64,000 nucleotides of DNA from Candidatus Dormiibacterota bacterium (lineage in GTDB: Bacteria; Chloroflexota; Dormibacteria; Dormibacterales; Dormibacteraceae), in assembly GCA_003169845.1 (NCBI GenBank), contig PNAG01000023.1, positions 1-64,000 of the forward strand, in the 5' to 3' direction. This document shows positions 7,534 to 16,070 of this stretch, in pieces. The notes beneath the pieces were generated by a model that saw nothing but the letters and a program-made list of their open reading frames with translations, ran no database searches and was not told the DNA's origin. Numbering within the stretch: the stretch's first letter is position 1; each line of letters begins with the position of its first letter. The position numbers and the translations under genes are program-made.

Positions 7534-8612
7534 AGCGACGTCTCTCTGAGCGACCGCCGGAGGTAGGAGAGGCTCAGCCGGCTGCGACCGCCGAAGAAGT
7601 CGATCACCCCACGCGGCACGAAGATCACGACACCGACGAGGAGCAGCCCGAGGATGATTTGCGCGACGATCGGCCGCGCGGTCTCGGAGACGAACGGGAG
7701 GTCGAAGGAGATCGGGAGCGTGCCTCCGAGGAACTGGATCAGCAGCTGCAGCAGGATGGCGCCGGCCGCCGGCCCGAACACCGTCCCGGTGCCGCCAAGC
7801 AGCGCCATCAGGATCATCTGGACGTTGTATTCGATCGGGAACGCGTTGTCCTGGTTGATGAAGACGTTCCACTGGGAGAAGATCCCACCGGCCAAGCCCG
7901 TGAGGGCCGCCGCCAGCGCGAAAGCCGCGACCTTGTACGCGGTGGTGTTGACGCCGAGGACGGCCGCCGCCTCCTCGTTCTCCCGGATGGCGATCAGGCC
8001 GTAGCCGAACCGGCTGCGCAGCACCCACCAGGTGACCGCGATCGAGATGGCCGCGGCCGCCACCATTAAATAGAAGAAGAAGAGGCCGCGGTTGGCGATC
8101 GAGTCGATGGGAAGGAACAGGCCGCTCGCGCCGCCGAACAGCGGCTGGCCTCCGTAGTCGATGTTCTGCACCAGCTCGCCCACGGCGACGCCGACCCCGA
8201 GGCTTGCGACGGCGAAGTAGTGGCCGCGCAACCTGAGCAGCGGAAGCCCCACCAGCGCGGCGAAAAGGGCCGCGACGACCGGCGCGAACGGCAGCGCCGC
8301 GAGAAAGGGCCATTTCGCCTTGGCGATGAGCATGCCGGTCGTGTAGGCGCCGATGCCAAAGAAGGCCACGTTGCCGAAAGCGGCGTACCCGGTGATCCCG
8401 CCGATGATGTTCCAGCCCGTCGCCATCACGATGAACATTGCGATGTAGGTCGCGATCCGGAACCAAAGGCGGTCCGCCAGGAGCGGAACGTTGGCGGAAA
8501 CGGCGGCATCGAGCGAGGTCAGCGGAGCGAGCAGCGCGTAGGCGGCGATAATCCCTCCCACGATCAGGAAGGCGCGCCGCCAGCGGCGGTTTGAATCGAG
8601 CGTGGCGATCAC
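7530..8612 (-). CDS. livM: Branched-chain amino acid ABC transporter permease LivM
   Basis: A 360-residue polytopic membrane protein with the LivM/LivH-family core: GLSGYAAFGN-like motif GGITGYAAFGNVAFFGIGAYTTGML and the cytoplasmic EAA-type loop RFGYGLIAIRENEEAAAVLGVNTTAYKVAAF. About ten hydrophobic segments. The GTG start at 8612 overlaps the livH stop (GTGA) and its own stop overlaps the livG start, so livH-livM-livG are translationally coupled. It forms the inner-membrane pore with LivH. Confidence 0.93.
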   Translation of the reverse strand: MIATLDSNRRWRRAFLIVGGIIAAYALLAPLTSLDAAVSANVPLLADRLWFRIATYIAMFIVMATGWNIIGGITGYAAFGNVAFFGIGAYTTGMLIAKAKWPFLAALPFAPVVAALFAALVGLPLLRLRGHYFAVASLGVGVAVGELVQNIDYGGQPLFGGASGLFLPIDSIANRGLFFFYLMVAAAAISIAVTWWVLRSRFGYGLIAIRENEEAAAVLGVNTTAYKVAAFALAAALTGLAGGIFSQWNVFINQDNAFPIEYNVQMILMALLGGTGTVFGPAAGAILLQLLIQFLGGTLPISFDLPFVSETARPIVAQIILGLLLVGVVIFVPRGVIDFFGGRSRLSLSYLRRSLRETSL

Positions 8613-9478
8613 CGCAGCCGGCCCATCAGTCCCTGCGGTCGGGTCACCAGCACCAGGACCATGAGGCCGAAGGCGATCGCGTTGGCGAAGACGGAGCCCG
8701 AGCCGGGGATGGACTGGCCAAAGGCCTCGACCAGGCCGAAGGCAAGACCTCCGACCACGGTCGCGCTGACCCTCCCCAGTCCGCCAAGGATCACGACCAC
8801 GAACGCCTGCAGCGTATACGGCTCCCCCGCGGTCGGGGTGATCGCCTGGATCATGGCGATGAGTCCGCCGGCGACGCCCGCGCAGGCGGCCCCCAACCCG
8901 AAAGTGACGGCATACGCGTGACGCAGGTCGATGCCGACCAGTTGGGCCGCGTCACGGTCGGCCGCGATCGCGTTGATCGCCAGGCCGATGCGTGTCCGGT
9001 TCAGGATGAAGGCAAGGGCGGCCGCGAGCAGGAGGGCCGCACCGAGAGAGGTCAGAGAGACGTAGGGGATGACCACGCTGCCAAACTCGAGCCCCTGGCC
9101 TGAGTAAGTCGGCGTGACCGAGCGAAAGTCGGACCCGAAGATCAACAGCAGGATGTTGATGATCACGAGGTTCAATCCGAACGTGAGCAGGAAGGTGAAG
9201 AGCAGGGGGGCCCTGATGATCCTGTTGATCACTCCACGCTGGAGCGCGTAGCCGAGCACGAACAGCGCCACGGCGTTCACCGGCAAAGTGAGGAACGGAT
9301 CGAGGTGGAGGGCGGTGAAGAGCTGCCAGGTGATGTAGCCGCCGACGATCACCAGCCCACCGTGCGCGAGGTTGACGATGTTGAGCACGCCCCACACCAG
9401 GCCGAAGCCCACGCCCACCGCGACGTAAACGCCTCCGGCCAGCAGGCCGAGAATGACCAGCTGGACGAAGTTGGCCAA
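8609..9478 (-). CDS. livH: Branched-chain amino acid ABC transporter permease LivH
   Basis: A 289-residue membrane protein typical of LivH: N-terminus FVQLVILGLLAGGVYVAVGVGFGLVWGVLNIVNLAHGGLVIVGGY and the loop NRTRIGLAINAIAADRDAAQLVGIDLRHAYAVTFGLGAACAG. The C-terminal GGLGRVSATVVGGLAFGLVEAFG is also conserved. It is separated from the binding-protein gene by 20 bases and coupled to livM. Confidence 0.93.
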   Translation of the reverse strand: MANFVQLVILGLLAGGVYVAVGVGFGLVWGVLNIVNLAHGGLVIVGGYITWQLFTALHLDPFLTLPVNAVALFVLGYALQRGVINRIIRAPLLFTFLLTFGLNLVIINILLLIFGSDFRSVTPTYSGQGLEFGSVVIPYVSLTSLGAALLLAAALAFILNRTRIGLAINAIAADRDAAQLVGIDLRHAYAVTFGLGAACAGVAGGLIAMIQAITPTAGEPYTLQAFVVVILGGLGRVSATVVGGLAFGLVEAFGQSIPGSGSVFANAIAFGLMVLVLVTRPQGLMGRLR

Positions 9479-9498
9479 AGCCTAGTGGCCGGGAAGGA

Positions 9499-10731
9499 TC
9501 AGCGCTGGTCCCAGGAAGGGGTCGGGTACATGGGCTTGGCGTCCGCTACGCTCGCGGGATAAACGGTGTGGTGGACGCCGTTCTGGATCTGCTCCACGAC
9601 CATCGGCTTGTAGATGTTGAGGCCGCGGCTGTCGAACTTGACCTGCCCGAAGAACACCGTCACGTCCAATGCCGCGAGGGCATTGCGAACCTTCGTCGGA
9701 TCCAGCGACCCAGCGTTCTCGATCGCGCGCTCAAGCGCCAGGCACGCGGCCGTCGACTCGGCCACGTGGTAGTCCGGATCGCCGAGCCCAGGGTACTTCG
9801 CCTTGTACGCGGCGACATAATCGGCCTCCGACAGGTAGAACGCCGGCGTGTACTTGACCTGCGGAGTCCACTGCGAGCCGTCGTAGACATAGTTGGCGTC
9901 GGCACCGAGCGCGGTGATGAAGTCGGGGGTGGACGGACCCACCGAGTACGCGAAGATCTTGGCGTTCAGCTTCTGCTCCTTGGCCGCCTTGTTGATGGCG
10001 ATCGCCTCCAGCAGGTGGCCGGAGTTGAGCACGATGTCGGCGTTGGCCGCCTTGGCCGCCTGAACCTCGGCCGAGAGGTTGGTGGCGCCGTTCTTGTACT
10101 TCTTGTACAGGACGACGGTCATCCCCTTGGTGGGCGCGTAGGTGTTGATCCCGTCGGCCACCTCGAGGCTGAAGCTGTCATCCGCGCTCAGCAGCGCGAT
10201 CGTCGTCGGCTTGGGGTTGAGCGTGGCCGCCATGTCGAGCACGCCCTGGAGGTACTTGTTGGCGGGGCTGAGCACACCAAAGGTGTATTTGTAGTTTTGG
10301 CTGAAGATCGACTGCGCCGCGCCGTTGGCCTCGACCATAGGGATCTGGTTCTGCTCGGCGATGGCAGCGTCAGTCGCGGTGGCGGCGCTGCCGTAGGGTC
10401 CGAGGAGGAAGTTCGCCTTGTCCTCGGTGATGAGCTTCTGCATCAGCACGGCCGACTGGTTGGCACTGCTGGTGTCGTCGTAGTACTTGATCGTGACGGG
10501 GTGCTTGACGTTGTTGACGACGATGCCGCCCTTCGCGTTGATCCAGTCGCTCCACAGGTTGTAGCCCTGCTGGGTGAGGGTGGATTCCTTGGTCAGGGAC
10601 CCGGTGAGCCCGAGGGGGGCTCCGAGGATGATGGTCGAGCCGGTCGTCGTCGCAGTGGAGGTGCTGCCTCCACAGGCCACTGCCGCCACCACGACCGCCG
10701 CCGCGAGCAAACCCAGGTTGCGCAAAGTCAC
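9499..10731 (-). CDS. Liv-type substrate-binding lipoprotein
   Basis: A 410-residue periplasmic-binding-protein fold (Peripla_BP_6 type). It carries a lipoprotein signal peptide with lipobox VAAVACGG, Cys near residue 20, followed by a Ser/Thr-rich linker. The mature domain begins IILGAPLGLTGSLTKESTLTQQGYNLWSDWINAKGGI, the standard amino-acid receptor opening. It is the first gene of the operon livK-like, livH, livM, livG, livF. The ligand may be a branched amino acid, amide or other small solute; family members vary. GTG start at 10731. Confidence 0.92.
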   Translation of the reverse strand: MTLRNLGLLAAAVVVAAVACGGSTSTATTTGSTIILGAPLGLTGSLTKESTLTQQGYNLWSDWINAKGGIVVNNVKHPVTIKYYDDTSSANQSAVLMQKLITEDKANFLLGPYGSAATATDAAIAEQNQIPMVEANGAAQSIFSQNYKYTFGVLSPANKYLQGVLDMAATLNPKPTTIALLSADDSFSLEVADGINTYAPTKGMTVVLYKKYKNGATNLSAEVQAAKAANADIVLNSGHLLEAIAINKAAKEQKLNAKIFAYSVGPSTPDFITALGADANYVYDGSQWTPQVKYTPAFYLSEADYVAAYKAKYPGLGDPDYHVAESTAACLALERAIENAGSLDPTKVRNALAALDVTVFFGQVKFDSRGLNIYKPMVVEQIQNGVHHTVYPASVADAKPMYPTPSWDQR

Positions 10732-10786
10732 GAGCAGAGACTATTCCTGTTCAGCCAAGAACGGAGTGCCGATTTTACCGGTCGGT

Positions 10787-10891
10787 TTATGAGCCCGCCA
10801 CCTCTTCGCCCTGCTCGGCCAGCATCGAACCCGGGTAGCGCGCGCGGGTCAGCGCCGCCGTGATCACAACTGGCACGCTGAGCGCCGCCGC
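10787..10891 (-). pseudogene. Relic: duplicated 3' end of an MFS transporter gene
   Basis: On the minus strand this encodes AALSVPVVITAALTRARYPGSMLAEQGEEVAGS-stop, almost the same as the C-terminus of the MFS gene at 70-1257. The nucleotide match to about 74-174 is ungapped over roughly 100 bp, with scattered substitutions and a different stop codon (TAA instead of TAG). Nothing upstream continues the MFS frame. It is a divergent paralogue remnant in direct orientation to the intact gene, 10.7 kb away. Confidence 0.8.
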
Positions 10892-10916
10892 GCGATGCCG
10901 GCCGGGAGCTCGGGAG

Positions 10917-11168
10917 CTAGCAGCCCACCCAGCCGAACATCTGCTGGACCTTGATCCGGTCGAAGCCGCGGACAATCGAGTTGTGGCCCATCCGCAGCAG
11001 CGGAACGCTCTCGCCGTCGAGCTGTTCAAACTCGCGCATGGCGGCGGGGTCGTGGCTGACGCAGCGGTATTCGAACTGCACGCCGAGCTCGTTCAGCAGG
11101 TCGACCATCGCAGTCGAGTCGCGTGAATCGTCCGAGCCATACAGAACCGCTTCGCCTGAGTTGTCCAT
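10917..11168 (-). CDS. Glutaredoxin-like protein lacking CxxC
   Basis: About 83 residues with the outline of a glutaredoxin/NrdH fold: strand AVLYGSDDSRDS, helix TAMVDLLNELGVQFEYR, then DGESVPLLRMG containing the cis-Pro segment, and GFDRIKVQQMFG. The position of the redox CxxC is occupied by SDDSRDS, so thiol-disulfide exchange by the classical site is impossible. The only cysteines are one in strand 2 and the terminal GWVGC. ATG 11168 was chosen over TTG 11213 because the domain starts there. It is adjacent to the MFS relic and a sugar kinase, and its function is unknown. Confidence 0.7.
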   Translation of the reverse strand: MDNSGEAVLYGSDDSRDSTAMVDLLNELGVQFEYRCVSHDPAAMREFEQLDGESVPLLRMGHNSIVRGFDRIKVQQMFGWVGC

Positions 11169-11266
11169 CGTTGTATCAACGCCAGCGTAGGCGCGTTCCA
11201 CCGATAGAGCCAATCAATTGTTCCGATCCCACGCATAGGATCGGTTGATGGGACCAGGATCGCCGC

Positions 11267-12175
11267 CTAAGGCATCTCCCGTTTCCACGGTGGGTCGGCG
11301 CCGGCGCGCGTGCAGGTCAGCGCGCCGGCAAGGCAGGAATAGTCGAGGGCCTGCTTGAGCTCCTCCGGCTCGAGGCATAGGTCCGGCCGGATGGCGTTGT
11401 GATCGTGCAGCCACGCCAGGAGGGCAGCGCCAAATGCGTCGCCGGCTCCGATGGTGTCGACGACCTCAACTTGTGGAGCGGCGACGGTCATTCGTGAGCC
11501 GCGGTGCGCCCCGAACGCTCCCTGAGCGCCGAGCGTGATGACGACCATGCTGACGCCGGCGCTGAGAAGGCGATCCGCTGCTTGCTCGCGGTCGAGGCCA
11601 GGAAAAAGCCAGGCCAGGTCGCCTTCACTCGCCTTGACGATCGTGCTGTGCGAGATCGCTGTGTTCAGACGATCCCGGTACTCGGCATCCGGGATGAGCC
11701 CGAGGCGGATGTTGGGGTCGAGCATCACCAGGCGCCCACCGCCCTCACGGCCGATCAGGTCCAGGAGCGTGTACGCCATGGGTTCCAACACCAGCCCAAG
11801 CGTCCCGAGGTGAAGAGCCTTCACGTCAGCTCCCAGGTGCTCGGGCAGCATCTCAGGGGTGAGATTGGGTGCGGACGTGTCCTCGACAAGGAACTGGTAT
11901 TCGGCGAAGCCTTCGCTGTCCACGTCCGCGATTGCGATCGTCGATGGTTCAGGACCGATGCTCGTCAGCTCGAGGCTGACTCCGTCGGAGATCAGCAGGC
12001 TTGCCATCTGCCGTCCGAAAACGTCGTCGGAGAGGTGCCCGAGAAAGGCGGTAGGCACTGCCAACCGGGCCAGCGCCCGCGCGGTATTGAACGGCCCGCC
12101 GCCCGGCACCGCCCGCTGCGTGCCGTCCCCGTTGTGGATCTGGTCGATCAGCGCTTCCCCGCAAACTACGATCAC
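11267..12175 (-). CDS. PfkB-family sugar kinase (fructokinase-like)
   Basis: A 302-residue ribokinase/PfkB fold. N-terminal VVCGEALIDQI and the GGGPFNTARALARLAVPTAFLGHLSDDVFG segment bind the sugar. The C-terminal signature DTIGAGDAFGAALLAWL carries the catalytic Asp and anion hole. It phosphorylates a sugar or nucleoside with ATP; the opening GEALID is typical of fructokinases, but specificity is not certain. GTG start at 12175. It diverges from the aldo-keto reductase with a 38-bp gap, suggesting shared regulation in sugar metabolism. Confidence 0.88.
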   Translation of the reverse strand: MIVVCGEALIDQIHNGDGTQRAVPGGGPFNTARALARLAVPTAFLGHLSDDVFGRQMASLLISDGVSLELTSIGPEPSTIAIADVDSEGFAEYQFLVEDTSAPNLTPEMLPEHLGADVKALHLGTLGLVLEPMAYTLLDLIGREGGGRLVMLDPNIRLGLIPDAEYRDRLNTAISHSTIVKASEGDLAWLFPGLDREQAADRLLSAGVSMVVITLGAQGAFGAHRGSRMTVAAPQVEVVDTIGAGDAFGAALLAWLHDHNAIRPDLCLEPEELKQALDYSCLAGALTCTRAGADPPWKREMP

Positions 12176-12213
12176 AGAGCGAGGCTAGCTGTTCAAGCTA
12201 CGCTGAGGGTTAG

Positions 12214-13224
12214 ATGAGCGACCGCTACACGAACATGGAGTACCGCCGCTGCGGGCGCAGCGGTCTCAAGCTGCCCGCGATCTCGCTCGGCCTGTGGCAG
12301 AACTTCGGCGGCGACGCGCCGCATGAGCGGCTGAGCGCGATCGTCCGCCGGGCGTTCGACCTGGGGATCACCCACTTCGATCTGGCGAACAACTACGGCC
12401 CGCCGCCGGGGTCGGCGGAGGAGAACTTCGGTCGCATCCTGACGACCGACCTTGCCGGCCACCGAGACGAGCTCATCATCTCGACCAAAGCGGGTTACGA
12501 CATGTGGCCGGGTCCGTACGGCGAATGGGGCTCGCGCAAGTACCTGCTGGCGAGCCTCGACCAGAGTCTGAAGCGGATGGGCCTGGAGTACGTCGACATC
12601 TTTTACTCCCATCGCTTCGACCCCGAGACTCCGCTGGACGAGACGCTGGGCGCGCTGGACACCGCGGTCCGGCAGGGCAAGGCGTTGTACGTCGGCATCT
12701 CGTCCTATTCAGCGCAGCGCACGCGCGAGGCGGCCGCCATCCTGCGCCGCCTGGGGACGCCGGCGCTCATCCACCAGCCGTCTTATTCGATGCTGAACCG
12801 CTGGATCGAGCCGGACCTCCTCGGAGTGTTGAAGGACGAAGGGATCGGCTGCATCGTGTTCTCCCCTCTCGCCCAGGGCCTGCTCACCGACAGGTACCTC
12901 GCAGGTGTCCCAGAGGGCTCCCGGGCAAGCCACTCGGGATCGATGCGGCCGGAGATGCTGACCGAGGAGAACCTGGCCAAAATCCGAGGCCTGAACGAGA
13001 TTGCCGCGAAACGAGGCCAGTCGCTGGCCCAGATGGCGGTGGCGTGGACGCTGCGCAACCCGGTCGTGACCTCAGCGCTGTTGGGGGCGAGCAGCGTCGC
13101 GCAGCTGGAACAGAACGTGGCCGCCCTGGACAAGCTGGAGTTCTCGCCCGGCGAGCTCAAGGCGATCGACGGCTACGCGACCGAGAGCGGGATCAACATC
13201 TGGGCGGCCTCCAGCGCGGGCTGA
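12214..13224 (+). CDS. Aldo-keto reductase (YghZ/Gpr-like)
   Basis: A 336-residue (beta/alpha)8 NADPH-dependent reductase. Catalytic tetrad visible: Asp56 and Tyr61 in THFDLANNYGPPPGSAEENFG, Lys92 in STKAGYDMWPGPYGEWGSRK, His133 in FYSHRFD. The GPYGEWGSRKYLLASLDQSLKRMGL segment is characteristic of the L-glyceraldehyde-3-phosphate reductase/YghZ subgroup (AKR14). C-terminal SSVAQLEQNV binds the cofactor phosphate. Likely detoxifies or interconverts aldehyde sugars alongside the divergent sugar kinase. Immediately upstream is only a short divergent spacer. Confidence 0.92.
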   Translation: MSDRYTNMEYRRCGRSGLKLPAISLGLWQNFGGDAPHERLSAIVRRAFDLGITHFDLANNYGPPPGSAEENFGRILTTDLAGHRDELIISTKAGYDMWPGPYGEWGSRKYLLASLDQSLKRMGLEYVDIFYSHRFDPETPLDETLGALDTAVRQGKALYVGISSYSAQRTREAAAILRRLGTPALIHQPSYSMLNRWIEPDLLGVLKDEGIGCIVFSPLAQGLLTDRYLAGVPEGSRASHSGSMRPEMLTEENLAKIRGLNEIAAKRGQSLAQMAVAWTLRNPVVTSALLGASSVAQLEQNVAALDKLEFSPGELKAIDGYATESGINIWAASSAG

Positions 13225-13280
13225 CACAGTAATTACGTTTCGGTGATGCCAAGACCGCGCTAGAGCGCTTCAATCGCAGC

Positions 13281-14678
13281 ATGAGATTGAACAAGCGGAT
13301 CCTGGCGCTTTCATTGGGGACGATCCTGGCGGGCGCGTGCTCGAGCCCGTCCTCTGCGACCCCATCTCCCACGCCGGTGGCCGCGGCCGGGATCCACAAG
13401 ATCCAGCACGTGGTCGTGATCATGCAGGAGAACCGCAGCTTCGACCAATACTTCGGCACCTTCCCGGGCGCGGATGGGCTGCCGGTCCAGAACGGGCAGT
13501 TCACCACCTGCATGCCGGATCCCGCGACCGGCGTCTGCGTCAAGCCCTACCACGACAGCTCGGACCTGAACTACGGCGGACCACACGGCCAGGTCAACGC
13601 CACCGCCGACATCAACGGCGGCCAGATGGACGGCTTCATCGCGCAGGCGCTGAAGGGCCAGAAAACAACGTGCACGGGGCCTGACGACCCGAACTGCGGC
13701 GGCAACGGAAAGTCAGGCGGATCGGACGTGATGGGCTACCACGACGCACGCGAGATCCCGAACTATTGGACGTACGCGCAGGACTTCGTGCTGCAGGACC
13801 ACATGTTCGAGCCCAACGCGAGCTGGTCGCTGCCGGAGCACCTGTTCATGGTCTCGGAGTGGTCGGCGAAGTGCAGCGTGGCGGGCGACCCGATGAGCTG
13901 CGTGAACGCCCTGCAGAACCCAGGCCAGGTCAACCCGAACTACGCGTGGACCGACCTCACCTACATGCTGCACAAGAACAGCGTCAGCTGGAAGTACTAC
14001 GTCGCCCAGGGCACGCAGCCCGACTGCGAGGACGACCAGGCCACGTGCGCGGCGCTGCCGCAGACCGTGGGCACGCCGGAGATCTGGAACCCGCTGCCGT
14101 GGTTCACGACCGTGAAGCAGGACGGGCAGCTAGGCAACATCCAGACAATCGGCAACTTCTACACGGACGCCAAGAGCGGGAACCTGCCGGCCGTGTCGTG
14201 GGTGGTGCCGAACGGGAAGGTGAGCGAACACCCGCCGGCGCTCGTGAGCGAAGGCCAGACCTACGTCACCACCGCGATCAACGCGATCATGAACAGCTCC
14301 GACTGGAGCTCGACCGCAATCTTCCTGGCGTGGGACGACTGGGGCGGGTTCTACGACCACGTCGTGCCACCGACAGTGGACGTGAACGGCTACGGTCTGC
14401 GGGTGCCGGGGATCGTGATCAGCCCCTACGCCAAGCGCGGCTACATCGACCACCAGACGCTGAGTTTCGACGCCTACGTGAAGTTCATCGAGGACGACTT
14501 CCTGGGCGGGCAGCGCCTAGACCCAAAGACGGACGGGCGCCCCGACCCACGCCCAACGGTCCGCGAGAACGTGCCTGCGCTGGGTGACATCATTCAGGCC
14601 TTCGACTTCGCAAATCCTCCACGCGCGCCCGTTCTACTCGACCCCAATCCGAGTGCTGGACCAGCCTCCCTGCCGTAG
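13281..14678 (+). CDS. Secreted phosphoesterase (phospholipase C/acid phosphatase family)
   Basis: A 465-residue lipoprotein: signal peptide with lipobox LAGAC (Cys20) and a Ser/Pro/Thr linker. The phosphoesterase-family (PF04185) opening follows: [23 protein letters not shown] (metal-binding Glu50-Asn51, Ser/Thr region). Further signatures are [39 protein letters not shown] and [20 protein letters not shown]. It hydrolyses phosphoester bonds outside the membrane, either phospholipid or phosphomonoester. It is the last gene before the lower-GC defence island and stands alone. Confidence 0.88.
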   Translation: MRLNKRILALSLGTILAGACSSPSSATPSPTPVAAAGIHKIQHVVVIMQENRSFDQYFGTFPGADGLPVQNGQFTTCMPDPATGVCVKPYHDSSDLNYGGPHGQVNATADINGGQMDGFIAQALKGQKTTCTGPDDPNCGGNGKSGGSDVMGYHDAREIPNYWTYAQDFVLQDHMFEPNASWSLPEHLFMVSEWSAKCSVAGDPMSCVNALQNPGQVNPNYAWTDLTYMLHKNSVSWKYYVAQGTQPDCEDDQATCAALPQTVGTPEIWNPLPWFTTVKQDGQLGNIQTIGNFYTDAKSGNLPAVSWVVPNGKVSEHPPALVSEGQTYVTTAINAIMNSSDWSSTAIFLAWDDWGGFYDHVVPPTVDVNGYGLRVPGIVISPYAKRGYIDHQTLSFDAYVKFIEDDFLGGQRLDPKTDGRPDPRPTVRENVPALGDIIQAFDFANPPRAPVLLDPNPSAGPASLP

Positions 14679-14717
14679 GCAGGTCCCGGCACGTCGCCGG
14701 TACGTTAATGGGCTCTA

Positions 14718-14746
14718 TTGACACACGAACATTCGTTCGGTATCGT
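14718..14746 (+). promoter_or_regulatory. SOS-box promoter in front of the defence island
   Basis: TTGACA (14718-14723), a 17-base spacer and TATCGT (14741-14746) form a sigma-70-like promoter. The spacer holds a perfect LexA-type box, CGAAC-ATTC-GTTCG (14726-14739), the Gram-positive/actinobacterial consensus. LexA bound here would block both promoter elements. The same architecture recurs at 40488-40516. The expected transcription start lies about at the ATG of a 5-codon ORF (14754). The first sizeable gene downstream is the m5C methyltransferase at 14886. Confidence 0.75.
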
Positions 14747-14771
14747 CGGGTACATGGTGCTTAAACGTTAG

Positions 14772-14879
14772 ATGTGGGCTATATCCTGTAGTCCGAGGTT
14801 CAACTATCCCCATATGCAGTATCTTTCATGCAATACGTTTGAAACTAGCAACTACCGCCAACACGCTGGAGGAGACTGA
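14772..14879 (+). CDS. Possible 35-codon leader ORF upstream of the methyltransferase
   Basis: ATG 14772 opens a 35-codon frame (begins MWAISCSPRFNYPHMQ) that ends 6 bases before the methyltransferase ATG. It overlaps the GGAGGA (14868-14873) that could serve the methyltransferase. No ribosome-binding site precedes it and the protein resembles nothing I know. It may be a leader peptide coupling expression, or chance in an AT-richer junction. Confidence 0.2.
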   Translation: MWAISCSPRFNYPHMQYLSCNTFETSNYRQHAGGD

Positions 14880-14885
14880 CGCTCG

Positions 14886-16028
14886 ATGAACGTAGTTGGC
14901 CTGTTCGCTGGCATTGGTGGTATCGAGGTGGGTCTCCATCAGGCAGGCCACAACACCTCACTGCTGTGTGAGATAGACCATGGCGCCCAAGCGGTTCTGT
15001 CGGCAAGGTTTCCGCTGACCCCTTGCGTTCCCGATGTTAGGGATCTGAGGTCGATACCAGCAGCCGAAATCTTGGCAGCAGGATTTCCGTGCCAAGACCT
15101 GAGCCAGGCAGGCCGAACTGCAGGTATCGATGGCTCAAGGTCCGGTCTCGTCGGCGAGGTCTTCCGTTTGTACCGAACGGCTCCCAAAAAGCCACGTTGG
15201 CTGGTGCTCGAAAACGTTCCCTTCATGCTGCGCCTGGATCATGGAAAGGCAATGCATTTCCTCACTACGCAACTCGAGGAGCTAAGACTCACGTGGGCCT
15301 ATCGCGTGGTTGACACCCGCGCCTTCGGCCTGCCACACAGGCGCCTTCGCGTCATCCTCGTGGCGTCCGCGTCCGAGGACCCGCGGGATGTGCTTTTCGC
15401 TGACGAAGCGATTGAGAGCCTACCTTTGGAGCGTATCGGAAGCGCCTGTGGATTCTACTGGACGGAGGGAACACGTGGCCTTGGTTGGGCAGTCGATGCA
15501 GTGCCAACGTTGAAGGGAGGTTCAACTATAGGAATAGCCTCTCCACCAGCCATGTGGATGCCCAATGGTGAGATCGTGACACCCGACATAGCGGATGCAG
15601 AGCGGTTACAAGGGCTCCCGTCAGGTTGGACCGAGCCTGCTCAAGGCCGGAAAGCGCGAACTGGCGTGCGCTGGAAACTGGTCGGCAATGCCGTCAGCGT
15701 GCCGGTGGCCCGTTGGCTCGGTAGTCGATTAGCGTCTCCTGGTAGCCACGACTCAAGCCGCGACATTCCGCTAAGTGACTCGGCTTCCTGGCCAATGGCG
15801 GCTTGGGGCAAAGAAGGCAAAACCTGGAGAGTACAGCTCTCCACGTGGCCGGTGAGCGAAACTTACCAGCAACTTGCCAGTTTTCTGCAACATCCGACGG
15901 CTCCCTTATCTAAGCGAGCAGCATCCGGATTCTATGGGCGCGCCACCCGGAGTTCGCTTCGGTTCCCGCACGGTTTCCTAGATGCGGTTGCTGAGCACAT
16001 CCGGAGGCTTGATTCGGCAGCGGCCTAG
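14886..16028 (+). CDS. DNA (cytosine-5-)-methyltransferase, first copy
   Basis: A 380-residue Dcm-type C5 methyltransferase. Motif I VVGLFAGIGGIEVGLHQAG (SAM binding), motif IV GFPCQDLSQAGR with catalytic Cys69, motif VI LENVPF (109-112), motif VIII FGLPHRRLRVILVAS, and motif X near GVRWKLVGNAVSVPVARWLG. The target-recognition region lies between VIII and X. A C-terminal extension of about 90 residues follows motif X. The next gene, 42 bases downstream, is a putative nuclease, so this looks like the modification half of a type II system. Lower GC than its flanks suggests transfer. GGAGGA lies 12 bases before the ATG. Confidence 0.93.
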   Translation: MNVVGLFAGIGGIEVGLHQAGHNTSLLCEIDHGAQAVLSARFPLTPCVPDVRDLRSIPAAEILAAGFPCQDLSQAGRTAGIDGSRSGLVGEVFRLYRTAPKKPRWLVLENVPFMLRLDHGKAMHFLTTQLEELRLTWAYRVVDTRAFGLPHRRLRVILVASASEDPRDVLFADEAIESLPLERIGSACGFYWTEGTRGLGWAVDAVPTLKGGSTIGIASPPAMWMPNGEIVTPDIADAERLQGLPSGWTEPAQGRKARTGVRWKLVGNAVSVPVARWLGSRLASPGSHDSSRDIPLSDSASWPMAAWGKEGKTWRVQLSTWPVSETYQQLASFLQHPTAPLSKRAASGFYGRATRSSLRFPHGFLDAVAEHIRRLDSAAA

Positions 16029-16070
16029 GGTTTCTAGGAATCGTTGCGGCTCTTCGGCCAGTGACGCGAA

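Noticed and set aside
7534-8466. N-terminal extension of LivG by 310 codons
   Set aside because: It overlaps livM out of frame and is Arg-rich; GTG 7533 with the GTGA overlap is the natural start.
9568-10863. 431-codon frame opposite the Liv binding protein
   Set aside because: Shadow; the binding protein has lipobox and family motifs on the other strand.
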